Shown: positions 25,519 through 36,152, counted from the stretch's first letter. The stretch is 64,000 nucleotides of DNA from Alligator mississippiensis (GCF_030867095.1 NC_081830.1:38564781-38628780), one strand, 5' to 3'. The notes: generated by a model not told the origin, from the sequence alone. Translations and numbers: made by a program.

Positions 25519-25653
25519 GTTCAGGCTCTCTCTTCAGCCAGTAAATTTGAAGCAGAGATAAAAGCAGAGCAGGATGAGCGAAAGCGGGAAGAGGAGGAGA
25601 GGAAACACCGTCGAGCAGCATTCAAAGAGTTAAAGTCTGCGTTCACCCAGTAA
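25519..25653 (+). CDS. EFHD1: EFHD1 exon 4: C-terminal coiled coil and stop
   Basis: 44 codons plus TAA. Begins VQALSSASKFEAEIKAEQDE, continues as an acidic/basic helix (RKREEEERKHRRAAF) and ends KELKSAFTQ. The family's C-terminal coiled coil, which supports dimerisation, is this E/K/R-rich stretch. VQALSSASKFEAE is characteristic of EFHD1, whereas EFHD2 has a diverged VQAI segment. Phase 0 at the acceptor matches exon 3. Length and ending agree with a complete vertebrate EFHD1 tail. Confidence 0.97.
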   Translation, partial: VQALSSASKFEAEIKAEQDERKREEEERKHRRAAFKELKSAFTQ

Positions 25654-27235
25654 CTAACCATCCATTCCACCACTGGAGATTGCACATAATTTGGTACGTG
25701 TCCACAAATTACACCTTTTGCCTGGAGAGAACCACCTGGAGACAGCATAAAACTTGTTAGTTTCACCTTCCCTTCTCACTTGAAGCTTCTGTCAGATTAC
25801 AAACGACACGGCTCTTGACTACCATATGTTCATAATAATGTGAACAATAAGAGCTATGTATATATCCTTCATTCTGAACTGTCAAGTAGCACTTGAGGGA
25901 ATTAAAACTAATCTTAACGCAAGAGCACCAAGTAGCAAATCATGGGTGAAGATGGACTAACATAATATCTTCCTTTAGTTCATAAACAACAACACTGTCT
26001 CTTGGCTCCTCTTTCTTTAACTTCTAAAAGTCTTTACTCTAACTCCCTATTAATATTATGTCTTGTTTACAGGCCATTAGAAAAGTCTCAAGTAAATCAG
26101 GATGTATAAAGTATAGATTAATTTCCTGTATGTTTCTGCTAATGTTGGGTGTCAGGCATTGTCACACATCCTTTACTTTTATTCTTTTCTCCTGCAAAGT
26201 CTCAAGACGGGCTTTGTGGGAGCTCTGTGAAGAGGGATGTGTATAAAATGAATTGTAAGTCTAATACTTTCTGCTGCCCAACAGCATATACTGAGGCTTC
26301 TAGCTTTTAGTATATGAAATACCCTAATAACTCTGTAGTAAGAAGCTGGACTTCCTCATAGATCTGGTAACCCTAGCCTTTGGCAGGAGGAAAATGGCAA
26401 CACCTTAAGTAATAGAAAGTTGAGGGTCTGTTTTTTGTTTTGTTTTTTGACCATACATCTTCTGTCACATTCATTCTGTACTCATCTACTCCATGGCCTC
26501 ACTAGAGGTCTTCCAGCTCTGGAACTCTTAAGAAGTAAGGAGATATATTTGTCTCTAAGAAATTGTCATCTCAGCAATACAGCTGGATGGTGCCACTAGT
26601 CCTTCACTTCTAGAAATCTGCTTCAGTTCTGAAGTCATAAACAAATTCATATAGTCACTACTATATAAAACCACTCTGGCACACTATAAACAATTTCTGC
26701 TCAGGAAGGGAATAACTGATAAGTTTCAAGTCAAGACAGAAGTGTATTGGACAGAGTTGAGTCTAGAAAACTCGCATTATTCTTGACTCTAGCTGGTGGT
26801 GTATTTCATAAGTACAGGAAAGGCATCCATAAATTTAAGAACACCATGAGTTTTTTTTATATATACTGAAGGCCATCAAGAAAGGGAAAGTTCTTCCTCT
26901 CAGCTCTTGCCCCAGTCTGTCTTCCTTCCAGAACAGCGCATACCAGATTGCTGCTCTGTATCTTCACCTGCCTATTTTGCTTCTTAAACTGTGAGCAGCA
27001 CTAAACTGTGAGCATGGAATAATAAATAGAAAAATGTCTGATCTTTAATGTCAGGTGGGAGAACTGCTAAACAATTAAACTGTGTATATATCTCCACATA
27101 TTATATTTTATAAATCACGCTTTTTTAGCTAAATATTTATAATGTTTTTATACTTTAAAACAAAACAGATAACTGCATCTTTGATTATTTCTGCTGTTGC
27201 TAAAATGTATAAATAAAGCCTTCTTTATCCACAGT
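25654..27235 (+). other. EFHD1: EFHD1 3' untranslated region
   Basis: Follows the TAA at 25651-25653 and runs without another splice acceptor to the poly-A signal at 27212. It is A/T-rich and contains few of the interspersed repeats that crowd the introns, as expected for a UTR. ATTTA motifs near 27115-27140 (AAATATTTATAATG) are possible instability elements. An upstream AATAAATAG near 27020 could give a shorter form. The exact cleavage site is an inference. Confidence 0.75.
27212..27217 (+). terminator. Polyadenylation signal AATAAA of EFHD1
   Basis: A canonical AATAAA is followed about 20 bases later by TCTTGTCAGTGCC, a GU-rich downstream element. Cleavage is expected near 27230-27240. Confidence 0.7.
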
Positions 27236-28751
27236 CTTGTCAGTGCCTCTTCTTAGGTCCTCAGACATACCATTGTATTCAAGAATTGCCAGCACTGATC
27301 CTGTAAGTCTCAAATGTCTGCACACTGCACAACTCCAGTTATGAGAAGCAGATAAATCTACCTCAAACTTATAATGTTTCCACTACAGCATAACTTCCTA
27401 GCTATGCAAAAGCTAAAGTTTTTCATCCAGAAAGGCCTGGTGTTGTATAAAGGTATTAAATACTGCCCATTTAAGAGGGATAAAAAGTTCAATTTCCCCT
27501 CTACCATGGTGTCCTATTCCTTGAGGATTCTATATTGGTAAAGGAACTGAGGGGTGGTTGGGCCCATAGCCTTTATGCCCTCAGATGGAAGGACAGAAGC
27601 ATAAGATCCTGGTGGCAAAAAAAAAAAAAGGGCAGGGAGGAAGCAAACAGCCACTCATGTATGGAGTGCATGTGCACCAACCAGTGAAGTCCAAGTGGAT
27701 ATAATGAAGCTGAACCTAGATATGAGGTATGTGATCTGATTTTGTTCTCTGAGACTGTCAGGTACAGCAGGTAAGCTGGCTTTGGTGGCTGCATTGATGG
27801 TTCACCAGATCCAAATACCACAACTGCCTGGACCATGCAGTGTGACCCTCTTAGTCATTAACCCTGTCTCTTGCCTTGGTTTCCTCAAAAGTCTTGGTAT
27901 TATAGAGGTTGAAAGTAAGATGTAGATTGCTCTGTGGCCAGGGGATGAAAAGCATCTGACAGGGAGCCAGGACTGGAACCTTCTCTGGAATAAAATACTT
28001 GGCATTTCTTACTCTGGTCTGTGGAAAATGTTTATCGATGGATGCAACTCTGCTTGTAAGAGAGACTGCAGTACTGGGTTTTTGACTGACCATGTGTGGC
28101 TGTCTGAGAACTGTCATATTAAACAATCTGTTAATAAGTTTTAAAAGCATGGCAAATGTAGGGCCAGAGATGTATTTGTCACTGTATTGCACCAAATACA
28201 CTGGACTTTAGACAAAATTAAATTACTTGGTTCCACTGCTGACATGACACACACCTGTGGTAGTATCTGCCAGAAGCTGAAGTTTTAAATCTTTGTATAG
28301 AAGCAGAAATACTTTGTATGTCAGGCACATGGCTCTGCATCATGGGATATTTTTAAGAAGCTCATCTACACATGAGGGATTTGGTTCCCTAATCTGAGGT
28401 TGATACAGATGTGCCATTCAGGATTGCTAGCCCAAGAAACTTGGGCTTTTTGTCTCTCTGTTGTTTTATTGACAACCAAACTTTCTTTTACTGACACTTT
28501 TTTTTTTTAATACTGGTATGTTTTTATGTAATGTAAATGTAATTATTGAGCTGAGCCCTGCCCTGTTGCCATGCACCAGTTAGAAAGACTGGGTTCATAT
28601 TTAGGGGGTTTAACACCAAACATAGTAAAAATAAATGAATAAATAAATAATTGTCAATAAAAAGTTTCAGGAAAAATGTTTTAATATGTATAAAATATAT
28701 ATACTTATACATGTATAAAACACTTTTATATATAAATATCCTTGGGTTGGC

Positions 28752-29145
28752 ACCACTGCTCAACCACAGCAATGGTTTTGCACCATGGTGCTTCCAAGCC
28801 AGGGGTTGTCTGCTTGCTCTCATACCTCACTGTTCCCCACTGCACTCTACGCTGTGCTTCTCCCCCCAACCTTACCCCATCCCAACACGGGTGCCCATCT
28901 ACAACCCACAGTACTGCAGGATCGGACACAGTAGCAGCAACAACAGCATGTGGCTAGTGGGGCAGGGGTCTGCAAAGCCCCAAGAAGAGTGCTGTACTCC
29001 TGCTTGGACACCAGCTGGCAGCGCTCTGTTCTGCTCTGTTAGAAAACAGCCAGAGCTTGATTGAAAGACTATCAAGCAGACTGACAGCTTTGTGTTTTTA
29101 TGGACTTGTGGGGAGCCCTGTGGGCTGGACGTTGAGCACCACTGG
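28752..29145. mobile_element. Possible hAT-like element
   Basis: The left end CCACTGCTCAACCACAGC and the right end GACGTTGAGCACCACTGG look like inverted termini of the CAGTGGTnCTCAAC type. The interior is GC-richer than its surroundings. I could not identify convincing flanking duplications. Confidence 0.4.
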
Positions 29146-29649
29146 TCTGGGTCTTTACCCAGGAAGCTGGTTTTACGTGGTCTCAAGAACTTGGAGGAAC
29201 TTCCAAAGAATGATTTCCTTTCTGCCATCTTGGCAATTAACTCAGTGACTGAAAATAAACCCTTCTGTGTTTCTGGCCTGCTGGGAACATTATGTGCTAT
29301 CAATCACAGGTGAACAAGTACTTTTTACTATAATCAAAACAAAGGCTGGTGAGATATATTTACTGCTGCATCTTAAACACTGATATTTTATGATACTTAT
29401 TTTCCTTTTCAAAGGCTATGTAGTTCCTAGCTCCACACATATTGTAAAGTAAGATATATCTTGCTTCTATCAAGCTAGGACACAGTGAAAAGGGCTGGTC
29501 AATAAAGGTGCTTTTAGTTAATTAAAGGTCCTTTACCTCACTCTCCCAGTTTTGCAATCAAATTGATTTAGTGTTCCAAAGGATTTCTACCCACATAATG
29601 ACCTACAGTAACCAGTAGTCGTCTTTATAGTTACACCATGGATGAGTTT

Positions 29650-29760
29650 AGCCACATAGGCAGAAGGCAGGGTAGATTTGCACCTTAGACTAAATAAATT
29701 ATAGATGCAGAAGCTTTTGTAAGCAGTGGCTTACTCCATCAGATACTATAAAGGGACTGC
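29650..29760 (-). mobile_element. Penelope-type tail fragment
   Basis: GCAGGGTAGATTTGCACCTT, AGACTAAATAAATTATAGAT and AGCTTTTGTAAGCAGTGG match the left arm at 20493-20580 in order and orientation, at moderate divergence. Confidence 0.55.
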
Positions 29761-30800
29761 AGGAAGTGAAGCTTCAAATAGAAAGCAGTGATTAGAATAC
29801 AAAGGTCAGGAACCAGGAGGAAAAAAGGAGGGGGCACTGCTGGCAGATGCAAGGTGAATAGAAGAGAGGAAAACAAAGTGGTTAAACCATTGAGGGACAT
29901 AGGTGTTCTAAAAGCTGAACAAGATAATGGGATAAGAATCCATAGTCTTGATTTGAACCATATTTAACACAACCTGCTCTGTAGATGATTTCTGCAATTT
30001 CCAGTTAAAGCTAGTTTTTAAAGTTGTGGTGTCTAAGAACAGTTGCTCTGAGGTCAGCAATGGATTAAACAGTCATGTTTTGTGTCTGTCATTGTTTGTG
30101 GTTGACCATAATGGAAACCTTGGAACAAATCTACCAAGATACAAAGGTGCTGTTTGAATTTTCTTATAATATTATGAAAAGATACTTCTGCAGAGAAAAT
30201 AAGTTTAAAACATCCCTTGAAAATGTATTTGGGCTTCTCTAACCAAAAAAAAAAAGGGTCCAACTTTAAATTTCTCCCAGATGAGTCACAGGCCACTTCT
30301 GAACCCTCAGAATAAAATACCGTGAGTTATTTACATCATCTAACTGATCTGTCAAGAAAATGCATTGGGACAATGTTCTCTAGTAAACTTGCAAGTTCCT
30401 GTTCTGAAATGTGGGGTGCCTCCCTCCCTCCATGATCTCTTTTTCATGCTGCTCTAACCACTATCAAGAAGCTAGGAAAACTGAAATCCAAGTAGTCACA
30501 GGCCAGAAATTTACAGCTTTGCTACAGCTAGGCTTTCTCTTGCCACACTCCGAGGGAGGAGCTTTGTTTTAAGATTCTTGTTGGAATGTGATTAGTCTTA
30601 TCATTTTGCTGTGAACTCAAAACACGTTCAAGGACCAATAGCCTTTTTAGCTCATTAGCTCAGAAAATTGTGCATGTTCACTGTTGTGTCATCTAGGGCC
30701 AGCATTCAGTGTGCAGTATCAGGTATTTACCAGCTTCCAAGATCTGAAATAAAAACCAAATGTGTTTAGGCCAGAACTCTTGATTAAAGAATGTTTTTTC

Positions 30801-30923
30801 CAGCTGCAAATGGTAATTCCTTTGATGTTGCATAATAGCTAAAAATAGGTTTTATGACTAAAATAGCCAGCATCAAGTACTAATATGGTTTTTAAGACTA
30901 TAAATAAACGACTATTTTTAGCT
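30801..30923. promoter_or_regulatory. MEF2-site cluster with E-box (putative enhancer)
   Basis: Three perfect matches to the MEF2 consensus YTAWWWWTAR occur: CTAAAAATAG (30839-30848), CTATAAATAA (30898-30907) and CTATTTTTAG (30912-30921). A fourth near-site, CTAAAATAG, is at 30858-30866, and an E-box, CAGCTG, at 30801-30806. The outer sites lie in a perfect 12-bp inverted repeat, AGCTAAAAATAG and CTATTTTTAGCT. The cluster sits about 1.4 kb upstream of the GIGYF2 core promoter and 3.6 kb past the EFHD1 3' end. Function is inferred from motifs only. Confidence 0.45.
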
Positions 30924-30984
30924 GGGAAAGCCCTGCCCTATACTCCTACTGACCCAAAAGCAGATAACATTTGGGATCTGCAAG

Positions 30985-31090
30985 AATACTTATGGGTGAT
31001 ATCTTTTATTAGACCAACAGTATAGTTTGTATACACCAAGGCAAGCTATCGGGTGTGTCAGTACCCTTTCTCAGGCCTCTGAGCCAGAAG
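30985..31090 (-). mobile_element. Interspersed repeat tail fragment
   Basis: TGGGTGATATCTTTTATTAG and ACCAACAGTATAGTTTG, then ACCCTTTCTCAGGCC, match the reverse strand of the 3062-3165 repeat type with a diverged inner part. Confidence 0.55.
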
Positions 31091-32111
31091 CAGACATAGC
31101 TGAGCTAAAAAGCAGATGGAACAAAAAGTAGGCTTATTGTTACTTATGAACTGCGGGGGTTAGGGCAGTGAGACAGGGGTTAGGGCAACCGAGTGTCTTG
31201 AGATCCTTTCAAGGGTACTATGGGGTGCAACATGATGTTAGTACTGTTATCTGTGCAAACATGGCTCACAGATAGGAATCTATAGCATTAAGGACATTCT
31301 CATCCAATGTGGTCTTTCTGGGTGCTTTGCAACAGAAAAACTGCTCTATTATTTTTCTGTAGTAAAAAATGAGGGAAAATTTAAGTGTTCACATTTTTTG
31401 AGGGAGGCTTTGAATCAAATGAAGGGTGCCTTAAGTGCAGAAAGGTTGAGAGTTGGGGAGTATCAGTGTTAGGCCCCTTACATCAGGACAGTTATGATGG
31501 ACCACAGAGTCATTGGGATCTGGTTACAGACCATCAATTTGTTGTGCTTTAAACCCTGTACACCAAGGCCTTCCAGTCCCAGCCTGTCTTCACGACCCTC
31601 AGTGCCCTGACAGCACCAGCAGGCCTGGCGGTGGGTGGCCACGGGACTGTTGCTCTCTTGTACACGGCAGGTGAGGCCGGCCCACGTTTTAACGCAGCGC
31701 GGTCCTGTCGGAGCCAGGTCGTAGCTGTGACAGCCCAGGAGCCATGACAGCCCAGGCGAGGCGTTTTTGGGGGCGATCTCTTTCACGGACCAGCTGGGCA
31801 GTTCAGATGCAGTTAGCGCGTTTCCGAAGGACGCTGCTTATCGGAGACTCGCGGGCTCCGTCCCAGCCATGAAGCTGGCCCCGTAAGAGCAAGGCGTAAT
31901 TAATGCCCAGCTCTACCATAGCCGGTCGGCTCTCCAGCCACCTGGAGGGCTGGTTTTGATGGGGTGACTTGGCACGTGGCCGGTGTGTGAGGCGATTCCC
32001 CAGATTGCTGCGCCGTACAGGTGCCGCGGGTCTGCAGCGGGGTCAGGCGCGTTGCTGCCCGCACAAGCGGCCGGGCGGCCGTGTGGGTCCCCGCACAGCA
32101 GCACCAGCGCG

Positions 32112-32119
32112 TGACGTCA
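32112..32119. promoter_or_regulatory. CRE (CREB/ATF) site
   Basis: Perfect palindromic TGACGTCA within GCGCGTGACGTCAGCAG, about 110 bp upstream of the likely start region. Consensus match only. Confidence 0.6.
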
Positions 32120-32159
32120 GCAGCGTCGGGTCGTTCCCCACGAGGCGGGGGGTACTAGG

Positions 32160-32169
32160 GCGCATGCGC
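32160..32169. promoter_or_regulatory. NRF1 site
   Basis: GCGCATGCGC is the palindromic core recognised by nuclear respiratory factor 1, typical of CpG-island promoters of broadly expressed genes. Confidence 0.65.
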
Positions 32170-32190
32170 GCGTCCATCCGGGCCCGCGGG

Positions 32191-32199
32191 GGGCGGGGC
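32191..32199 (+). promoter_or_regulatory. GC box (SP/KLF)
   Basis: GGGCGGGGC, a perfect Sp1-type GC box, lies 40 bp upstream of the YY1 motif, a usual core-promoter distance. Confidence 0.65.
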
Positions 32200-32204
32200 T
32201 CCCG

Positions 32205-32214
32205 GTCACGTGAC
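32205..32214. promoter_or_regulatory. CLEAR / E-box (GTCACGTGAC)
   Basis: A perfect 10-bp palindrome GTCACGTGAC, identical to the CLEAR element bound by TFEB/TFE3/MITF and also a high-affinity USF site. It lies between the GC box and the YY1 motif, so it is in the core promoter. Which factor uses it cannot be told from sequence. Confidence 0.6.
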
Positions 32215-32220
32215 TCTGCG

Positions 32221-32300
32221 TGGCGGCGCGACCGCCATCTTGTGTTGTTGGGACTGAGGCTTCGCTTCGGCTCCGTGGGACTCTCCGTTCGGGACCGTAG
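32221..32300 (+). other. GIGYF2: GIGYF2 non-coding exon 1 (approximate)
   Basis: The sequence from the YY1 motif through GAGGCTTCGCTTCGGCTCC to CGGGACCGTAG is followed by two overlapping candidate donors (GT at 32297 or 32301, GTAGGT/GTAGTG). Position relative to the island and the non-coding start of GIGYF2 in other vertebrates suggest this is the first 5'-UTR exon. Both ends are approximate and need transcript data. Confidence 0.5.
32231..32242 (+). promoter_or_regulatory. YY1 motif at transcription start region
   Basis: ACCGCCATCTTG matches the YY1 consensus in the orientation commonly found just downstream of the start site of TATA-less promoters, so transcription probably begins within a few tens of bases upstream of it. 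Confidence 0.7.
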
Positions 32301-32879
32301 GTAGTGCCGCCGCCCCGCCCGCCCGCTTCTGCCTCTCTCCCCCTAGGCGGCCCCCACCCACTCCTGCCCCACTCCGCTCCGTTACGGGGCTGCGCTGGGG
32401 CTGCAGGCCTAGGCCGCGCGCCGACCCCGGCCTCGCCTGCGGCTGCTGCCTGGCGCGGGGCGGGGGACGCCTCCGCGGGGCGACGAGCCCGGACGCTGCT
32501 GCGCCCGCTGCTCCCCGGGCCGCCCCGGCCTGCTCGTCCCGCTGACGCGTTGCGGTCTGCCAGTGCCGCACGGAGGCCGCGACAGGGCTGGGCCTGGGCC
32601 TTCCCTCCGCGCGGCAGGACGGGCCTAGCCGTCCCTCGGGGCCCGCGTGGTGGCCGCTGGTCCGAGGCAGGTCTCAGCCCCGCGTCCTCCCGGGCCCGTG
32701 CTCCTGTGCGCCTCTGGCAGCCGTCCGTGCTCCTACTCTGGGGCTGCGTTTTGGGAGCCTGAAGTGCCTTTCACTTGGGTATTTTTTTTGTGCCTCTTCC
32801 TAACTTTTTATTTCCTGCCGTTTGCCTTTCATGCCTCAGGAGCAACCCCATGCAGAGCCTCTGTGGGTTGAATCCTGGA

Positions 32880-33010
32880 CTCCCAGAGCAGTGGGGCTGG
32901 AAGGGACCTGCAGGGTCACATCAGGCGGGTCCCCCTGCATAAGGCAGGGTGCATCTCTGTCCAAACCATCCCAGTAACCTGTGATTTAAACGCTACCTAA
33001 GGCTTCCTTC
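32880..33010 (-). mobile_element. CR1 3'-end fragment
   Basis: GGGGCTGGAAGGGACCTGCA and CATCAGGCGGGTCCCCCTGC, followed by AACCATCCCAGTAACC, match the familiar CR1 3' UTR read from its tail inward. Short and diverged. Intact CR1 sequence with the equivalent GGGTTGGAAGGAACCTGAGC is at 48741-48760. Confidence 0.55.
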
Positions 33011-33429
33011 CTTCCTCCCTGATTCTGCTGATTTGGTTCTTAAGGTTATTTTTTTTAATTGTTGAGGCTTGCTGGAAGTGTGATAGCCCTTCTCCACAAA
33101 TGTTAACATAGCTGAGGAAAGAAAGCTTGGTCTCTAATACTTTTAAACTCTCCTGGTAATGCAGCCATCTCTGCTGCTAGAAGCAGTGAAAGATGAGGCA
33201 TCTGTTTTTTGTACTTAATTATCGAGCCCTCTTTTAGCCACTTTAGTTGATGATAGAGTTTAAAACAGCAACAACAACTACAGCCCATTAGCACTAGCAG
33301 CAATAACCAGAAGCATTGTTATAGGGGGAGAATTTCTTAAAAATAATTGTGTAAGTGTTGGCTCATTGTAGGGAGTTGCAGTCGGAGCATGTGCCACAGC
33401 ATGGACTTCTCACTGAATACATGAGTAAA

Positions 33430-33540
33430 ATGCAGACAAGGTTCCTTGGGTGAATTTGATATCTTTTATTAGACCAACCCAAATAGTTGGAGAATATTTA
33501 TTAAGCAGCTTTCAAAAACCCTTCGTCAGGCTAAGGGAGT
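33430..33540 (-). mobile_element. Interspersed repeat tail, reverse copy
   Basis: CAAGGTTCCTTGGGTGAATT, TGATATCTTTTATTAGACCA and CCCTTCGTCAGGCTAAG are the reverse complement of 3062-3165 over nearly its whole length, making this the best second copy of that repeat in the window. Confidence 0.65.
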
Positions 33541-34019
33541 AAAATGCAAGCATTTGCAGCCTGGTAAACTGTTTTACATGGCAAACGGGTGTTATCCATG
33601 TAAATGGCACATGTTGCTGTAAATGACATTTTACGTATTACTCATACTCTTGTCTCCACTGATGTCTGGAGACCTCTTTCAACTGCCTCAGAAAATTGCA
33701 TTAAATCTGACTCTGTTAATAACTTCAGGAGTTGGGCAGAGCCCTATGCTGTCTGGGAAGATGGACATGCACAGAGATAATTTCTCTCCACATTTGTTGC
33801 ATAGGTTTTTCTGAACATCTTAGTCTAGTTTTTCTTTTTTAAGCAAAATATAGAATTAAAAATCTGTCAAAGCTCCCTGCTGCTGCAGGGAAAAGCACCA
33901 GTTGCGGACCCTCCATGCCACTGCATGGAGCAGTGGCTGTGGTGCATGCTTTCCCTGTGCACTTGCTGCCAGAAATCATGGTAGCAGTGACTTGGCCCTA
34001 GCGCCTGCCCTCCACATGT

Positions 34020-34133
34020 CCATCTTTGACCCAAACTGGGTTAGTATGACTGATGAAGTTCCGCATTGGTGGGCTGCATCAAATGGTTCTGCAGGTTGCA
34101 TGCAGGCTGCGGGCTATAGGTTGCTAGCCCCTA
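34020..34133. mobile_element. hAT-like terminal fragment
   Basis: GGTGGGCTGCATCAAATGGT, CAGGCTGCGGGCTATAGG and the end TTGCTAGCCCCTAC correspond to a right terminus whose inverted form is of the CAGGGGTnGGCAACC type. The left end was not found. Confidence 0.45.
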
Positions 34134-34245
34134 CTATAGATTATCTAAAGCATCTAATAAAATGAGCTGAGGCTCACAAAAGTATATGCACCTCTGACTT
34201 AAGTCTATGAGCTTCGTCTCTGCTCTGCCTTCTGCTTCAATATTT
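34130..34245 (+). mobile_element. Penelope-type tail fragment
   Basis: AGCATCTAATAAAATGAGCT, GAGGCTCACAAAAGTATATG and CTCTGCCTTCTGCTTCA follow the same order as the tail motifs near 20540-20660, on the opposite strand. Confidence 0.5.
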
Positions 34246-34572
34246 ATCTTGCGGTCTTTGTTTACTGCTCATTACTTTGGGAATAAGGCATCTTCAAAGG
34301 ATTGTAACACATGTATGAAACTATTTCTTTTAATGCCTTGAAGATTCTTGCTTCATGAAATGCACTGACTTGCAGGGTGCCTAAAAATAGGTGTTCTGCA
34401 GGAGTTTTTCATCTAAAAAATATCCAATAAATATAAAACCTTAGAAGTCAACCTTTTCTGTGAAAAGCTTGTATTGGTCATAGTTAAATATAAAGCTGTT
34501 GTAACTGAAAAGTTGGTGAAGAGTGACTCCACGTCTTGTGCACACCAACCTGCATCCAGTTTTGCTTTGTAT

Positions 34573-34620
34573 ATAGTTTGTGTGTGCGCACACGCGTGTG
34601 TGCGTGTGCATGCACACAAT
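34573..34620. repeat. Alternating purine-pyrimidine tract
   Basis: A TGTGTGTGCGCACACGCGTG tract followed by TGCGTGTGCATGCACAC. Alternating GT/GC/CA of this kind can adopt Z-DNA. Simple repeat. Confidence 0.8.
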
Positions 34621-35580
34621 TTTCCTTGTATAATTAGTTCACTTTGAGCACGGTGAAAAGTCTCATGTGCACCAAGACAGGAATATCCCTGTGAGTATGC
34701 ATGTCAAAGGAATGTAAAGCAAGCAGGAAGTTCTTGAGAGAACTGTTATTTGAAAAGGGTGTCAGCAGGAACTCAGGATTTCTTAAAGCTAAAATTGGAA
34801 GAAGAAAAATAAAGTTGATGGTGCCGTTTAGAGTTATAAATTCTTCTGAAACAGTCTTATTAAATTATGCGTCCTGACTGATCTGTACAATTGAGATGTG
34901 ACTGGTAATGCACCTGCATATTGTGGCTCACATTGATCTGTGTTAATGTTTAGGATAGATTGTCTGATAGTTGACAGATCTGCCAAAGGTACTTTGAAGT
35001 GTTTTAAAACACTCTCAAGGGAAAAGCAGTTTGACACCTTTAGATTAATGTGCCCTAAAAAGGAGAATTGAGGGTGGGAGTGGGGACTGGTGTTTTCGTG
35101 CAGCTTCGTTGTATTTAGATTGCGAACTCTTTAGAGTTTCTGTTTGGTTTTTAAAATTCGAAATATCAAAACGTAAATTTTGTCTTCCTTGCTCTTGTGT
35201 GAGGTCTTCTTGAAAGTCTAGTTAATAGGCAATAGTATTTTTTTCAGTCGATAATCAAAATACCTTTTTTTTAAAAAGGTATTACAGACTGTCCCATTGA
35301 GAATTTGAATGAAAGAGATTGAAGCGCTCTTGTTATTTTTTAAACAGTCTATCCATTTCCCTCTGAATTATTCAGACGTACCTTCTTTGGTGTTTATGGT
35401 ATCCCCTGTTCATGTTCTGTGACTTGCAGATAAATCAGATTTTAATTTTTAAATGTAAACAGTTGGGGTTAGGGATGACAGCATAAACAAACAAAACCCT
35501 TCCTGGTTCCTTTTTTAGACCAGAAAGAAACAAGAGAATGAACTGACTTCTTAACTTTATTTTCCTTCCTACCTGTGCAG

Positions 35581-35609
35581 GTTTCCTGCAAGATCTTTGG
35601 AATGTTTTG
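35581..35609 (+). other. GIGYF2: Candidate GIGYF2 5'-UTR exon
   Basis: A strong acceptor (TTTTCCTTCCTACCTGTGCAG context ending 35580) is followed after 29 bases by TTTG|GTAACA. An isolated good acceptor with a close donor in a repeat-free stretch could be a small untranslated exon. There is no homology proof. Confidence 0.25.
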
Positions 35610-36152
35610 GTAACAGGAAGCTCATCCCTTATTGTGAGACATATCCATTTCTCACAATAAAGAGGCTTTATTAATGCATTGGCATGTCTTATTTTAATTC
35701 GTCAAGTGATATTTGAAAACAAAGCATTTGATATCTTCTTTTGGCATCTGTGTCCTCTTTCATGGGAATGAACTACATTATCCAAAGGTTTGCTTTCTTC
35801 CCCATCTCTTGAAGTCAGGTTTTGAGATCTGTATTCAGCCTGGCAAAAGTGGTTTGGCTTGAAAACTTTTCACTTGCAACAAATTTTGCTCAGGCTGTAC
35901 TTTAAAGAAATTAGGTTGTATCAAAGAAGAATTATTAATGTTAAATAATGTTTTTTATGGTGTATGTGAACAGCTTGTCATCTTGTGATTTGTTGTAGCA
36001 TATAAAACATAAAATTCTACTGCACTTTATTATTATAGCAGACTTCTTTAGTTCAAATGATAACAGCAAATTGTGAAGATTTAGGATTAGAATCTCATTC
36101 CTAGCTTTACAAGTTTGTATGGTTGCCTTTCCTGCTAGTTGTTTAAATACCG

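Larger units (their letters stand above)
27236..31599. other. Intergenic region EFHD1-GIGYF2
   Basis: No coding sequence. 27240-28490 is plain A/T-rich DNA. 28500-28740 is strongly A/T-rich with AATAAATAAATAA and TATATA runs. A possible hAT-like copy lies at 28752-29145, repeat tails at 29650-29760 and 30985-31090, and a MEF2-site cluster at 30801-30923. Both genes read rightward, so this also serves as upstream DNA for GIGYF2. Confidence 0.8.
31600..32780 (+). promoter_or_regulatory. CpG-island promoter of GIGYF2
   Basis: CpG dinucleotides, sparse elsewhere, become dense here, most strongly at 31960-32720, and the sequence is GC-rich. Housekeeping-type motifs cluster within 130 bp (32112-32242) with no TATA box. 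The + direction agrees with GIGYF2, whose first coding exon is downstream at 61802. Long open frames through the island on both strands are expected from low stop-codon frequency in CG-rich DNA and are not annotated as genes. Confidence 0.88.

Noticed and set aside
27021-27028. AATAAATAG as the main EFHD1 poly-A signal
   Set aside because: Possible alternative, but the signal at 27212 has a better GU-rich downstream element. Kept only as a remark.
28680-28740. TATA-rich tract as a promoter
   Set aside because: Simple A/T-rich sequence with many TATAWA matches, no initiator or CpG context, and no gene reading away from it.
32304-32762. 152-residue plus-strand frame after the GIGYF2 start region
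   Set aside because: CpG-island DNA with Pro/Ala/Arg-rich translation, starting in likely intron sequence. No conserved domain.
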